Positions 45,696 through 55,010 of a stretch of 64,000 nucleotides of DNA are shown piece by piece. A model generated the notes under the pieces. The model was not told where the DNA came from. It saw only the letters and a list, made by a program, of their open reading frames with translations, and made no database searches. The stretch is taken from NCBI RefSeq assembly GCF_016722925.1, contig NZ_JAEQNC010000007.1:186001-250000 (forward strand). The letters run 5' to 3'. Origin of the DNA: Phytoamicus setariae. Its GTDB lineage: Bacteria; Pseudomonadota; Alphaproteobacteria; Rhizobiales; Rhizobiaceae. Position 1 is the first letter of the stretch. Each line of letters starts with the position of its first letter. The position numbers and the translations under genes were made by a program.

Positions 45696-46189
45696 AGCAC
45701 CTCCGGACAGATCATTGCCAGTTATAAACCCGAGCCGCATGCTCGGTTGTGCGCTCCTCCCTCGGCAAGGGTTTCGCCAGGAAGGGTTCGTTTGCTGATG
45801 CATGACCGCGCAAGCCAGCCACTGAGGGAACTGCCTGCCAAGGCCTGCAAACAACCATCAACCCAGATACCGGCAAGCGTCTGTATTAGCTGGCCGGTTG
45901 CACTTCTCTGCTTCTCACGACTTCAGCGTCTTGCCTTGCCCTGCGGCGGCATACGCCGATGAATGCTGATATCGCCGCGTGACATGCCTTCTCCAAGCAC
46001 CGCAACCAACTCTAGTTTGGCGTCGAATTACGGGCAAAGTCAAAGCATTAAAATGCATATTTTACCAATCGCCAATCACAATTGTTGGCATCGTTAAAAT
46101 TATTGTTTAGTATACAATGATTATGGCACTAAATCTTAGCGGGTGCCGATGATTTTCCTCCCTTTCAATCAGAATTTGAAAGGCATGGC
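45696..46189. other. Divergent promoter region between co-polymerase and polymerase genes
   Basis: No gene is seen. The part 46030-46140 is AT-rich and holds an inverted repeat ATTGT-N7-ACAAT at 46102-46118. It is a likely regulatory region for the polymerase gene. Confidence 0.45.
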
Positions 46190-47485
46190 ATGGTCAGGCA
46201 GAGGCCGGTCGGCAACCGTTTCAACGCCCTGACGATGACGGGCGGGGCTGTAGATCTGCCGTTTTCTTCCGGGCAAGGCTTTTGGGACCGAATTCTGGGG
46301 CCGGTCGAGTACGCATTGGCGATCGGCACAGTCTTCTTCTCACCGATGAACTTCCTGCGGCTGCCCTTCTTCTATTTCACGCTCAGCGATGCCCTCGCCT
46401 GCCTCTGCCTTCTTCTGCTGGTCCTTCGCGGTCGCCTGAAGCTGCAGCCGCTCGGTCCAGCCAGTACCGCCATCTGGATGATCGGTCTGACGACAATGCT
46501 GGCAAGCCTTCTGTTGAGCAGCCTTGTCCATGGCGACCCCATGCGGGGCATTGTCTATATCGCCCAGTATTTTTTCGCCTACTTCATTTTGCTTCTGGTC
46601 ATTGGCGGGCGATCAGAGCGGCAGATGATCGTCCTCGCCAAGATGTACGTCCTGTCCATCGTCATCATGTGTATACACGGGGCCTACCTCATCAATATCG
46701 ACGGGCAGACCAACACCGCCTTCGTCAGCGGGAGCGGCAGGTTGACAGGCTTCGTGGAGCGGGAAAACGAATGCGGGGCCGTCATAGCGATGACCGTGCC
46801 CATGCTGCTTCTGCTCTGCGGCAGCGGGCGCTTGACGAAGTTTGCGCTGCTGGCTCTGCCGATAATGGGTTACGCCGTCATGTTAACCGGCTCTAATACG
46901 GGCCTGGCCTCGTTCGCCTATGCGCTGGGCGTGTTTGCTCTGTTCACCCTGAACTGGACGTTTCTGGTGGGCGCGGCGGCAGTGGTCGCCGGTACGGTGC
47001 TGGCGCTTGACCGTTGGGGGCGCGACTACCTGCCAGCAGTCTTTCAACGGCGGGTGCTTGGCGCCCTGGAAAGCGGCGATATCGGCCAGGCGGGCAGTTT
47101 CGATCACAGGCTGGAGCTTATCCACGAGGCGATCGGGCGCGCCAACGATACCATCTTCCTGGGAGTGGGTGCCGATCAATATGCCGTGACGAGCTTTCTC
47201 ATGCAGCCCGTACACAATCTCTATTTGCTGCTGTGGACCGAAGGTGGCCTGCTCTGTGTGGTTGGTTTCTTCGTGATGATTTCCGCCGGCTTCGGACCCG
47301 GACTTGCGGCCCTGAACAAGCCGGGCGGGCGGCTCTTTGCCGCCTGTACGGTAAGTACTGTCAGCCTGTTCTTGTTGTCCATCAACGCATTCCCCAGCGT
47401 CTATGGACGCTTCTGGTCCATGCCGATCATTCTTACCGTGTCGCTGAGCTGTGCATTTCTCTCGCGTCCCTCGCCCGTCCGCTGA
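46190..47485 (+). CDS. O-antigen ligase/polymerase family protein (Wzy-like)
   Basis: This 431-residue membrane protein has 10-12 hydrophobic segments and the Wzy_C signature HNLYLLLWTEGGLLCVVGF near residue 340, preceded by a soluble loop with FLGVGADQYAV. It polymerises lipid-linked repeat units at the periplasmic face or ligates the chain. The ATG at 46190 has AAAGG ahead. It is a single plus-strand gene between minus-strand blocks. Polymerase is preferred over ligase because flippase and co-polymerase genes are next to it. Confidence 0.83.
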   Translation: MVRQRPVGNRFNALTMTGGAVDLPFSSGQGFWDRILGPVEYALAIGTVFFSPMNFLRLPFFYFTLSDALACLCLLLLVLRGRLKLQPLGPASTAIWMIGLTTMLASLLLSSLVHGDPMRGIVYIAQYFFAYFILLLVIGGRSERQMIVLAKMYVLSIVIMCIHGAYLINIDGQTNTAFVSGSGRLTGFVERENECGAVIAMTVPMLLLLCGSGRLTKFALLALPIMGYAVMLTGSNTGLASFAYALGVFALFTLNWTFLVGAAAVVAGTVLALDRWGRDYLPAVFQRRVLGALESGDIGQAGSFDHRLELIHEAIGRANDTIFLGVGADQYAVTSFLMQPVHNLYLLLWTEGGLLCVVGFFVMISAGFGPGLAALNKPGGRLFAACTVSTVSLFLLSINAFPSVYGRFWSMPIILTVSLSCAFLSRPSPVR

Positions 47486-47516
47486 ACCAGCCCGACGCGA
47501 CGCGCTCCGAAAATCG

Positions 47517-48674
47517 CTATGCCAGTTGCATCCGTTCCAGCAGCATCCGATTGACGCGATGAACGTCGAATTTCCGCTTGGCAAGTTCCCGCGAGCGAAG
47601 CCCCATCTTGCGCACGAGGCCCGGCTCGGCGGCAAACGCCATCATCGCGTCAGCCAGCTTTTGCGGATCTTTGGGGGGAACGAGAAAACCGTTCACACCA
47701 TCCTCAACCGTATCCCTGCATCCTTCGAGATTTGTGGTGATGACGGCGCGCCCCGTGGCAAGCGCCTCCAAAATACTGCGAGGAATTCCCTCGCGGTAGT
47801 AGGAAGGCAGCACGAACACATTGCAATCTGCCAAATAGGGCCGCACATCGCGCGTCTCGCCGAGATAGTTGATGACCCCCTCGTCAACCCATGCCTGAAT
47901 CTGCTCACGGGAGATGGCCGCCGGATTGGGATCGAAATGGCCGAGCAGCCGAAATTCGGCCTCGGGATACTTTTCCTTCACCAGCCGGGCGGCTTGCACG
48001 TAATCGACGATTCCCTTGTCCTTGAGCAACCGCGCAATCAGCAGAAACACGGGCCTTCCGACTGGCGCCTCGCTGAAACCAAAATGTTCGAGATCGACAC
48101 CGGAGCCGGGAACGAGTTGCACCAGCGAATTGTCTTTGAGCATCCGGTATCTCCGGATGTCGGCTTCGTCAGCGTCATTGTAGGCGAACACCACCTGCGC
48201 GCCGGAAAATGCAACCTTGTAGAGCGCCACGCTGATAGACCGTACCAGCCTGCCCTTGACGGTTGCAGCGCCCGCATCGGAAAAGACATGCCCCAGCCCG
48301 GTAACGAGAAAGCAGCGGTGGGCAACCCCAACGATCCGTGCGGCAATACCGCCATAGATGATCGGTTTCATCGTATAAGGGATGACCGTATCCGGCGGGC
48401 GCTTTCGAAAGGCCCGAACGAGAAAGGTGAGCGTTCCAAGATCGTCGAGCGGGTTGAGGCCGGTCCGGGCCATCGGCAGGGGTATGAAATCGATGCCGAT
48501 CCGTGCCAGGTCCGCCTTGACGATCGGATCGTCCTCGGGTGCATAGGCGGTCACCGCATGTCCAGCCTCGACCATGCGCTTGAGCAATTCCAGACGGAAA
48601 TTCGTCAGCGATGGCGTATAACTCGCGACAACCGCGATCTGTCGTCGTATCGGTGCGCTGTCCAGCGATGTCAT
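47517..48674 (-). CDS. GT4 glycosyltransferase
   Basis: This 385-residue GT-B fold glycosyltransferase has an N-terminal acceptor domain (TNFRLELLKRMVEAGHAVTA) and a C-terminal GT4 domain. The latter has VFLLIARLLKDKGIVDYVQA and the donor-binding REGIPRSILEALATGRAVIT (E-x7-E). It resembles transferases that add HexNAc to a lipid-linked sugar, such as PglA. Its ATG overlaps the stop of the next GT gene by four bases. The sugar added is unknown. Confidence 0.86.
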   Translation of the reverse strand: MTSLDSAPIRRQIAVVASYTPSLTNFRLELLKRMVEAGHAVTAYAPEDDPIVKADLARIGIDFIPLPMARTGLNPLDDLGTLTFLVRAFRKRPPDTVIPYTMKPIIYGGIAARIVGVAHRCFLVTGLGHVFSDAGAATVKGRLVRSISVALYKVAFSGAQVVFAYNDADEADIRRYRMLKDNSLVQLVPGSGVDLEHFGFSEAPVGRPVFLLIARLLKDKGIVDYVQAARLVKEKYPEAEFRLLGHFDPNPAAISREQIQAWVDEGVINYLGETRDVRPYLADCNVFVLPSYYREGIPRSILEALATGRAVITTNLEGCRDTVEDGVNGFLVPPKDPQKLADAMMAFAAEPGLVRKMGLRSRELAKRKFDVHRVNRMLLERMQLA

Positions 48675-49849
48675 TGCATTCCCCTACGCCGGTGCTGGTT
48701 GTCGATGGCGGCCTCGTAGATCCTGATGTGGCTTTCCGTGTACTTCTCCAGCGAGAAACTGCCGACCACGCGATGGCGTCCGGCCAATCCGAGATTTCGG
48801 CGTTCATCCGCTGTCATTGCAAGAATGCGTCCGATAACGGCCGCCTGCCCGACCGGATCCCTTGGGCGGGAAATCATCTCGTCATTGCCGATGAGCCAGT
48901 TGCAATCCCCGACATCCGTGGCGACGACCGGCACCCCGCATGCCATGGCCTCGCCGACCGACAGCGGAAAAGCCTCGCCCCAGGCGGACGAAAGCAGAAA
49001 GACATCGAGCCCGGGCAGAAACTCGGCAATATCGGAGCGCGGCCCTGGGGTCGTCAGGCGATCGTCGATGTCGAGTTCACGCGCCAGACGGCGGGCAGCC
49101 CCCTCCTCATGGCCCGCACCGACGATTAGTCCATGAACGTCATGGCCCTCCTGTCGGAGCTGGGCGAGCGAGCGGACGAACCCTTCGTGGTCCTTCATCG
49201 GATGCGCGCGCGCGATGTTGCCAATAATCGAACGCTCGGGTGGAATTGAGAACATCGAGCACAGGCGCTGGCGCGCATCCTGCCGTGGCTGAAATTCTGT
49301 GCAATCGATGCCATTGGGAATGATCTCCCGCTTGGAGGGATCAAAGCCGAGCGCTTCGTGCTGGCGCGCAGAAACTCGCGAACAATATGAAATTGCGGCG
49401 GTGCCACGGGAGAGCCTCGCCGAAAGACGGATTAGCATTCGCGTCAGTCGTTTCTCTGCGGCGATGTCGTCAATGGAGTGATGAATGCTCCAGATCACGG
49501 GCAGTCGCCCAATGGCGAGCGCTCCGAGCGATGCCGCAACATTACCGTGATACATCCAGCCATGCAGCAGGTCACTGTCCGTGCGCCTGATACTTGAAGG
49601 CAGCCGCGCGAATGCGCCCAGAGTGATGCGTGCCTCCGCCATCCCCAGCGACGCAACCGGCACGCCATCGCGTTCAAGCAAATCACCCACCGGTCCTGGC
49701 GGCATAAGAGACAGGACCTGCGGCGAATAGGCCGTTTCGCCAAGCTTGCGGGCAAAACGAGCCAGCATCAATTCGGCGCCCCCGAAATTCAGGCCGGTGA
49801 TGCAATTGAGTACTCGGTAATTTTCCAACTCGGCACGATCCCGGTTCAT
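48671..49849 (-). CDS. GT4 glycosyltransferase
   Basis: This 392-residue GT-B protein has the N-terminal ITGLNFGGAELMLARFARKL, which is the acceptor loop of GT4 enzymes. It has IIPNGIDCTEFQP at the hinge and GEAFPLSVGEAMACGVPVV as the E-x7-E donor motif. I start at the ATG at 49849; the frame is open further upstream, but that overlaps the dehydratase gene and reads as low-complexity. It lies 32 bases after the membrane dehydratase gene and is coupled to the GT at 47517-48674. Confidence 0.86.
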   Translation of the reverse strand: MNRDRAELENYRVLNCITGLNFGGAELMLARFARKLGETAYSPQVLSLMPPGPVGDLLERDGVPVASLGMAEARITLGAFARLPSSIRRTDSDLLHGWMYHGNVAASLGALAIGRLPVIWSIHHSIDDIAAEKRLTRMLIRLSARLSRGTAAISYCSRVSARQHEALGFDPSKREIIPNGIDCTEFQPRQDARQRLCSMFSIPPERSIIGNIARAHPMKDHEGFVRSLAQLRQEGHDVHGLIVGAGHEEGAARRLARELDIDDRLTTPGPRSDIAEFLPGLDVFLLSSAWGEAFPLSVGEAMACGVPVVATDVGDCNWLIGNDEMISRPRDPVGQAAVIGRILAMTADERRNLGLAGRHRVVGSFSLEKYTESHIRIYEAAIDNQHRRRGMQ

Positions 49850-49881
49850 TGAAGGCAACGGTGAAGCAGCCCGGCAGGCTC

Positions 49882-52059
49882 TCAATGCGGAATCGACGGT
49901 ACAAACCCCTGCGTGCCAGGCGACCGTCCGGATGCAGGGTCGACCTGGACGCCATCGACGGCAATCGACGAAGCTGGCTGGGCTGCGGCAGATGGTCTGC
50001 GCTGATAGCCGGGAAGCAGGTCGCAAACGATCTTCAGCACCGTGGCTTCTTCGCCAAGTTCACTGTAAAGCTGCAACCGGGCGAAATTATCTTCGAGCAG
50101 GGCCAGAGGCAGAGCTGAAGGCACAGCACCCAGCACGCCGGGAACAGGAGACGCAACCCTCTGCTCCGCCAAATCAAACAGCTCTTCAAACAGCTTTTCG
50201 CCGGGCCGCAGGCCGATAACCTTGATGGCAATATCCACGTCCGGCGTTAGACCTGCGAGCGTGATCATCCTGCGGGCAATTTCGATGATCTTTATGGGTT
50301 CGCCCATGTCGAGGACGAAGATTTCGCCTTGGCCGATTTCACCCTCGAGCCCATAGGACGAAGCTTGGAGAGTCAGTTGAACCGCCTCGCGGATCGTCAT
50401 GAAGAACCGTGTCATCTCCACATCGGTCACGGTCAACGGTCCACCCTTGGCCAGTTGCTTCTTGAACAGCGGCACCAGCGATCCGCTCGAACCCAGCACG
50501 TTGCCGAAGCGAACTGTCATAAAGCGCGGCCCGTTGTGCTTCTCAAAGCCGCGGATATCCTGCGCCTGGCAATAGAGTTCGGCCAGCCGCTTGGTCGCGC
50601 CCATCACATTTGTGGGGTTGACGACCTTGTCGGTGGATACTTGCACCATGGCCAGGGCGCCGGTGCGTTTGGCGGCATTCGCCACGTTCATCGTGCCGAT
50701 GACGTTGGTCAACACACCTTCGCAAGGGTTGAGCTCGACCATTGGCACGTGCTTCAGCGCGGCGGCATGAAAGACCAGCTCCGGCTGGTGCGCATCGAAA
50801 ATATCATCGACGCGCTTGGCACGCCGGACGTTGCACATATGCGCGAACCGCGGGACGGACGGAAACCGTTCCGCCAGTTCCATGTCGATTGCATAAAGAT
50901 TGTATTCGCAGTTTTCGATCAGGATGAGTTCGGAAGGCTCGCAGGCTGCAATCTGCAAGGTCAGTTCGCTGCCGATAGAACCGCCCGCTCCCGTGACCAG
51001 AACCCTGCGCCCCTGGATCAGCCTGACGATGGCATCGTGATCAAGCGACGCCTGTGGACGCTCCAGCAAATCGGTCAGTTCGATAGAACGCAGCTCGTAG
51101 CGGTTTTCACGCTTCGCGTTCCTCAGTTCGGTCATGTGCGATAGCCGTGAAACGGTGATACCCATCGCCTCGGCTTCTTTCAGCAACCGCTCGGACAACT
51201 CCTCGCCAAACGCGGATGGCGCCTCGGTGAACACGACATGCCGGGGAAACTCTCCTGCGCGCTTCAAATCCTGAACAACTGTGTGGAAGTCCTCGAGCGA
51301 CCCGAGGATCGGCACGCCCCTGAGCATCATTCCCTTATGAGCAGAATCGATATCAAGGCAACCGACCGGCGCATGAGGGCAATTCTTGTCGCGGCTCAAG
51401 GCGCGCAGATAGAGATCGGCCGCATCGCGTGCGCCAATCAGGAGCGTAGGCACCCGCTTGCCGACAATGCCGCCCGTGCTTGTAAAAGCCCTTTTCCACT
51501 GGCGCAATTCGTCAAATCTGAAGCTCAGCCGCGAGGCGAGCAGGAACGCCGCCAGCAGCAGGCTGTCCACCAGAATGGCACTGCGCGGTATGTCCTGGAG
51601 ACGTGTGGCAAAAAACAGAACACAAACGAGAATAACCGTTGTGACCGCAACCGCGCGCAAAATTGTGGTGAGATCGGAAATCGAGCCGTAGCGCCAGTTT
51701 CTGGAATAGAGACCGGACAAGGGAAAGACGACCGCACAGACAGCGATATATTGCGGCCCGGCTATGCTCAGCGTCCGCACGAGATCCGGCCTCAATGCAA
51801 CCGTGTCGACGCCGTAGCGAAGCACGAACGCAAACACCAATGCGAGGACAGCGGAAAGCATGTCGGCTATGAACAGCCCGGTCGATTTTCGTACGCTCGA
51901 GAATGCCATCGATGCACGCCTCTTGAAAAAAGGCCATACACTTTTCGACATCACGCCCAGCGGTGAATTCAACAACAGACGGAACCTGCCGGTTTCGTCG
52001 GCGCTCTTGCTTTCAGTACGAGTCTCACGCTTTTGTACACTTGCATCACCGCGTCTCAT
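49882..52059 (-). CDS. Membrane UDP-sugar 4,6-dehydratase (WbpM/CapD family)
   Basis: This roughly 725-residue protein has four N-terminal membrane helices (STGLFIADMLSAVLALVFAF onward), a CoA-binding-like domain, then the SDR catalytic domain. The latter has VTGAGGSIGSELTLQIA and STDKVVNPTNVMGATKRLAE; Met replaces the usual Tyr of the SYK triad, as in WbpM. It makes a 4-keto-6-deoxy-UDP-HexNAc, the precursor for aminotransferases such as the DegT protein in this island. The C-terminal tail past residue 670 is Pro/Ala/Ser-rich. The start at 52059 has GGATGG ahead; 51951 is an alternative. Confidence 0.87.
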   Translation of the reverse strand: MRRGDASVQKRETRTESKSADETGRFRLLLNSPLGVMSKSVWPFFKRRASMAFSSVRKSTGLFIADMLSAVLALVFAFVLRYGVDTVALRPDLVRTLSIAGPQYIAVCAVVFPLSGLYSRNWRYGSISDLTTILRAVAVTTVILVCVLFFATRLQDIPRSAILVDSLLLAAFLLASRLSFRFDELRQWKRAFTSTGGIVGKRVPTLLIGARDAADLYLRALSRDKNCPHAPVGCLDIDSAHKGMMLRGVPILGSLEDFHTVVQDLKRAGEFPRHVVFTEAPSAFGEELSERLLKEAEAMGITVSRLSHMTELRNAKRENRYELRSIELTDLLERPQASLDHDAIVRLIQGRRVLVTGAGGSIGSELTLQIAACEPSELILIENCEYNLYAIDMELAERFPSVPRFAHMCNVRRAKRVDDIFDAHQPELVFHAAALKHVPMVELNPCEGVLTNVIGTMNVANAAKRTGALAMVQVSTDKVVNPTNVMGATKRLAELYCQAQDIRGFEKHNGPRFMTVRFGNVLGSSGSLVPLFKKQLAKGGPLTVTDVEMTRFFMTIREAVQLTLQASSYGLEGEIGQGEIFVLDMGEPIKIIEIARRMITLAGLTPDVDIAIKVIGLRPGEKLFEELFDLAEQRVASPVPGVLGAVPSALPLALLEDNFARLQLYSELGEEATVLKIVCDLLPGYQRRPSAAAQPASSIAVDGVQVDPASGRSPGTQGFVPSIPH

Positions 52060-52805
52060 GGTTACCCATCCAACAAACGACAAACAAAATACCCTGCCTG
52101 GAATCCTGAGACCCCGGCTACTCGATGCATTGCAGTACTTTTCGCTTACCAGTTCAAAGACGCCTTAGCGCCCGAAACTCCAGAAACACAATCCAGAATT
52201 GAAGCAACGCGCGCACCAAAATTACTTCGCGCCCTAGTTCATTAGAATGCTTACATAAACGTAAATTTTTGTAAATGTTTTTTTCTGCACTAGTATTCAC
52301 GTTTCGCATACTGATCAGAGCCTTACCCACTATTTCCGTGATTTGACAAGCATGAAAGCAATGAATGCGATTACTCGACGTTTGACTGCAATATAAGAAC
52401 AGCACAACTTACACTGCCGAAAAACACGATAACCCTTCACATACTAGATCAAATAGAATGACGCGTATCTAAAATACAATCGAATTAAACCATTGAAACA
52501 AAAGAAACATTCAAATTATTTGAATATTAATTTGCATCCAACAACAAATAATCAAGAACAATTAGAAAAATGAAATCAGTAATTATTTGGATTGGATCGA
52601 TGTAGACGTGGAACTAGGCACAACAAATCCGAGCAGCAGCTGAAAAGAATCCCATAAAAATACGAATCCGGAATTAGAATGCAAATTCGAGACAGAGTAA
52701 GTGCGAAGCGTTGAGAAACTAAATGTGACGCCGCATGGTGTACCATCGCGCCAAGTCAATCCTCAGCCGGAGTACCTTCGGCTATGGCGATGGCCAGGGA
52801 ACGCT
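52060..52805. other. Long AT-rich gene-free region
   Basis: About 750 bases lie between two minus-strand genes with no credible coding frame. Base composition is much more AT-rich than the surroundings, with many A-tracts and stop codons in all frames. It contains the palindrome at 52509-52525. It may be the regulatory region of the dehydratase operon, a horizontally gained scar or a site for nucleoid proteins. Confidence 0.55.
52509..52525. promoter_or_regulatory. Perfect AT-rich palindrome in the long gap
   Basis: ATTCAAATTATTTGAAT has two perfect eight-base arms around one central base. It is about 450 bases upstream of the dehydratase start. The regulator is unknown. Confidence 0.4.
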
Positions 52806-53651
52806 CTATGCTAAAATGAGCCCAGTCTGGGCCACCAGACTCTTGGCGGCACTCGTCAATCTCTTGGCACAGTGGCTCTCGACCCGCGCGATCATCGCAG
52901 CGTCGAGATAATCTCCGAACCCACCCGCTTGCCCGCGGCGCATGCGCAGGCTTTCCGTGTCGCTGCGATCATATTCATGCGCCGGCAAGCCCTCTGCCCT
53001 TTCGCGCTCCTGCATTGCCTCAAATCGCCCGGCCTCGACCGCGTTCGCCAACGCAACCTCATCAACCGGACTCCGGAGGAATTGCAGAACCGCCCGGGTC
53101 TCGGCCACGGCATCCGCAGTCAGGGCTTCGTAGCTCAGGATGTGATGCGGCCTGCCGGCAATGCCGCGCGCCCAACCGTCGAGATAGCCGCACATCGCCG
53201 GCATGCCCTGCTCCTGGTCGTCGATGAAGTCCGACAAGGTTCCCTGATACCTGTGTTTGTGCTTGGTGGCGTGAAAATAGGCCGACACGATCACATCGCG
53301 CGGATCCCGTACCATCATGATGACCGGCCGTCGCAGAAACAGGCTCGACCGGTATTCGAGATGGCTCACCCAGATCCGCGGAACAACGCCGGGCGTGCCG
53401 GTAAATCGGAACGCCGGAATGCCCCGCACCGGGTCAAGATCGAAGTTCGGCACGATAGAGAACATGTTATGCAGATCGACTGGCTCCTCAACGTCTGCGA
53501 CGGTGGCAAAATAGTGAGACAGGACATATCGGAACCAGGTCCGCCCGGATTTAGGGTAGGAAACCAGAAAACTGTCGGCAGCGGCAGCGTGACGCGTTAT
53601 CGCGATCCGCTTCTGAACGCGCCGCACAATGCGCCGGGCTATCGAAGTCAT
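52806..53651 (-). CDS. PAPS-dependent sulfotransferase
   Basis: This 281-residue sulfotransferase-domain protein has the 5'-phosphosulfate loop VSYPKSGRTWFRYVLSHYF at 30-48 and the 3'-phosphate segment MVRDPRDVIVSAYFHATKH near residue 118. It moves sulfate from PAPS to a hydroxyl, here probably on a polysaccharide precursor. Its ATG overlaps the stop of the GT4 gene by four bases, so it should act on the product of that transferase. No PAPS-synthesis genes are in the window. Confidence 0.85.
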   Translation of the reverse strand: MTSIARRIVRRVQKRIAITRHAAAADSFLVSYPKSGRTWFRYVLSHYFATVADVEEPVDLHNMFSIVPNFDLDPVRGIPAFRFTGTPGVVPRIWVSHLEYRSSLFLRRPVIMMVRDPRDVIVSAYFHATKHKHRYQGTLSDFIDDQEQGMPAMCGYLDGWARGIAGRPHHILSYEALTADAVAETRAVLQFLRSPVDEVALANAVEAGRFEAMQERERAEGLPAHEYDRSDTESLRMRRGQAGGFGDYLDAAMIARVESHCAKRLTSAAKSLVAQTGLILA

Positions 53652-54808
53652 GCGGTTACCTTCTTTCTGCTGTTAGCAAGAGCCTCGGAAGCGACGCCAT
53701 CCCATTGCGCAAGAATGCGCTCCGGCATGTAGCGGGCTGCGCTTTCAACTGCAGCTTCGGATAGTCGGACGCGCAAGTCGCTGTCGGCGAGCACGCTGGC
53801 GAGCGCATCGGCCAGCGCCTCCGCATTGCCGGACTCCACGAGTAAGCCGTCCTCGCCGTCCGTGACCATGGCGCTCGGGCCGAACTGGCAGTTGAACGAC
53901 ACCACCGGCAGACCGGCGGCCATGGCTTCGAGCAGCACGATGCCCCACCCCTCATAGCGCGACGACAGCACGAACACGTCCGCGGTCTCTATCCATTGCC
54001 CGGGCCGGCCTGTCACGCCCGGCATGTCCACCCGGCCGTCGAGCCCGAGGTCGCGCCTCTTGCCTTCCAGAGCCGCGCGATCCTCCCCCTCGCCCCAGAT
54101 CACCAGTTTCCAGTCGGGAAACGATGCCTCGATACGCGCGAACGCCTCCAGCAGCAGATCAAAGCCTTTTTGATGGGTAAGCCGGCCAACCGCCGTGAGC
54201 CGGTTGCCGCCGCGCATGTTCTTCCATTCCTGCGGCAAGTCGACGGCATTGGGGATGACCCAGGTCTTTCGTCGCCCATGCGGGGCAAAGTAGTCGAGCG
54301 CGCCCTCGGTCATCGTCACCAGTCCGAAAGCATGCGGATAGAGCCGCTTCTGCAGCCACTTCCAGACACCGCCAAACGGCTGAGCCTCGGGATTGTTGCG
54401 TTCCGAGACGATCGTGGGAATGCCGCTGCCCCACGTGGCGATCAGCGACAGGACATTGGTGCGGGTCAGAAAGCTGAGGACGAAGTCAGGCCGCACGGCC
54501 TGTATCGTTCGGCGGATCCTCCGGACGCGTTGCACCGCGAGCCACGCCGCTTTCAGCCGGGACGCCCGCTGAGCCGGCACCCCTACACGAACAATTCGGA
54601 TGGCCGACGAAAAGGAGTAATAGGGCCTGGCATCGGGCGGCTCCAGCGTCACGATGGTCACCTCGAAGCCGAGCCCCACCCAATGATTGGCAACGAGATT
54701 GACGACATGCTCGCTACCGCCCGCGCCGAGAGCGGGTAACACGATGACGACCTTGGTTGGGGTTTCGCCAGTTGCCGCACGCCTCAAGGATCCGACCAAC
54801 TGGTTCAT
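53648..54808 (-). CDS. GT4 glycosyltransferase
   Basis: This 386-residue GT-B protein has an N-terminal VVIVLPALGAGGSEHVVNLV, typical of GT4 enzymes. It has VIPNAVDLPQEWKN at the hinge, GGNRLTAVGRLTHQKGFDLL, and YEGWGIVLLEAMAAGLPVVS as the E-x7-E donor motif. It is first in a two-gene transcript with the sulfotransferase. The sugar is not known. Confidence 0.86.
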   Translation of the reverse strand: MNQLVGSLRRAATGETPTKVVIVLPALGAGGSEHVVNLVANHWVGLGFEVTIVTLEPPDARPYYSFSSAIRIVRVGVPAQRASRLKAAWLAVQRVRRIRRTIQAVRPDFVLSFLTRTNVLSLIATWGSGIPTIVSERNNPEAQPFGGVWKWLQKRLYPHAFGLVTMTEGALDYFAPHGRRKTWVIPNAVDLPQEWKNMRGGNRLTAVGRLTHQKGFDLLLEAFARIEASFPDWKLVIWGEGEDRAALEGKRRDLGLDGRVDMPGVTGRPGQWIETADVFVLSSRYEGWGIVLLEAMAAGLPVVSFNCQFGPSAMVTDGEDGLLVESGNAEALADALASVLADSDLRVRLSEAAVESAARYMPERILAQWDGVASEALANSRKKVTA

Positions 54809-55010
54809 TCGCCACCGCCCCGCAACGATTTGGCGGCGACGGATGGCAACGGCATTCCTCTTTCAAACTCATGCACCCACATCATCGCGCACCGATTGTC
54901 CTCGTCAACACCAGTTGAAATTCAAGCCAGTCTTTCGCTTCAACGCGCCCACTCTCGCCAGCCCCCTATCTTCCACCGCCGGTCGCTGCCGTATTGACAT
55001 AGGCTCCGGC

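Noticed and set aside
47451-48719. 422-codon open frame on the plus strand opposite a GT4 gene
   Set aside because: It is antisense to a glycosyltransferase with intact motifs and shows no family resemblance.
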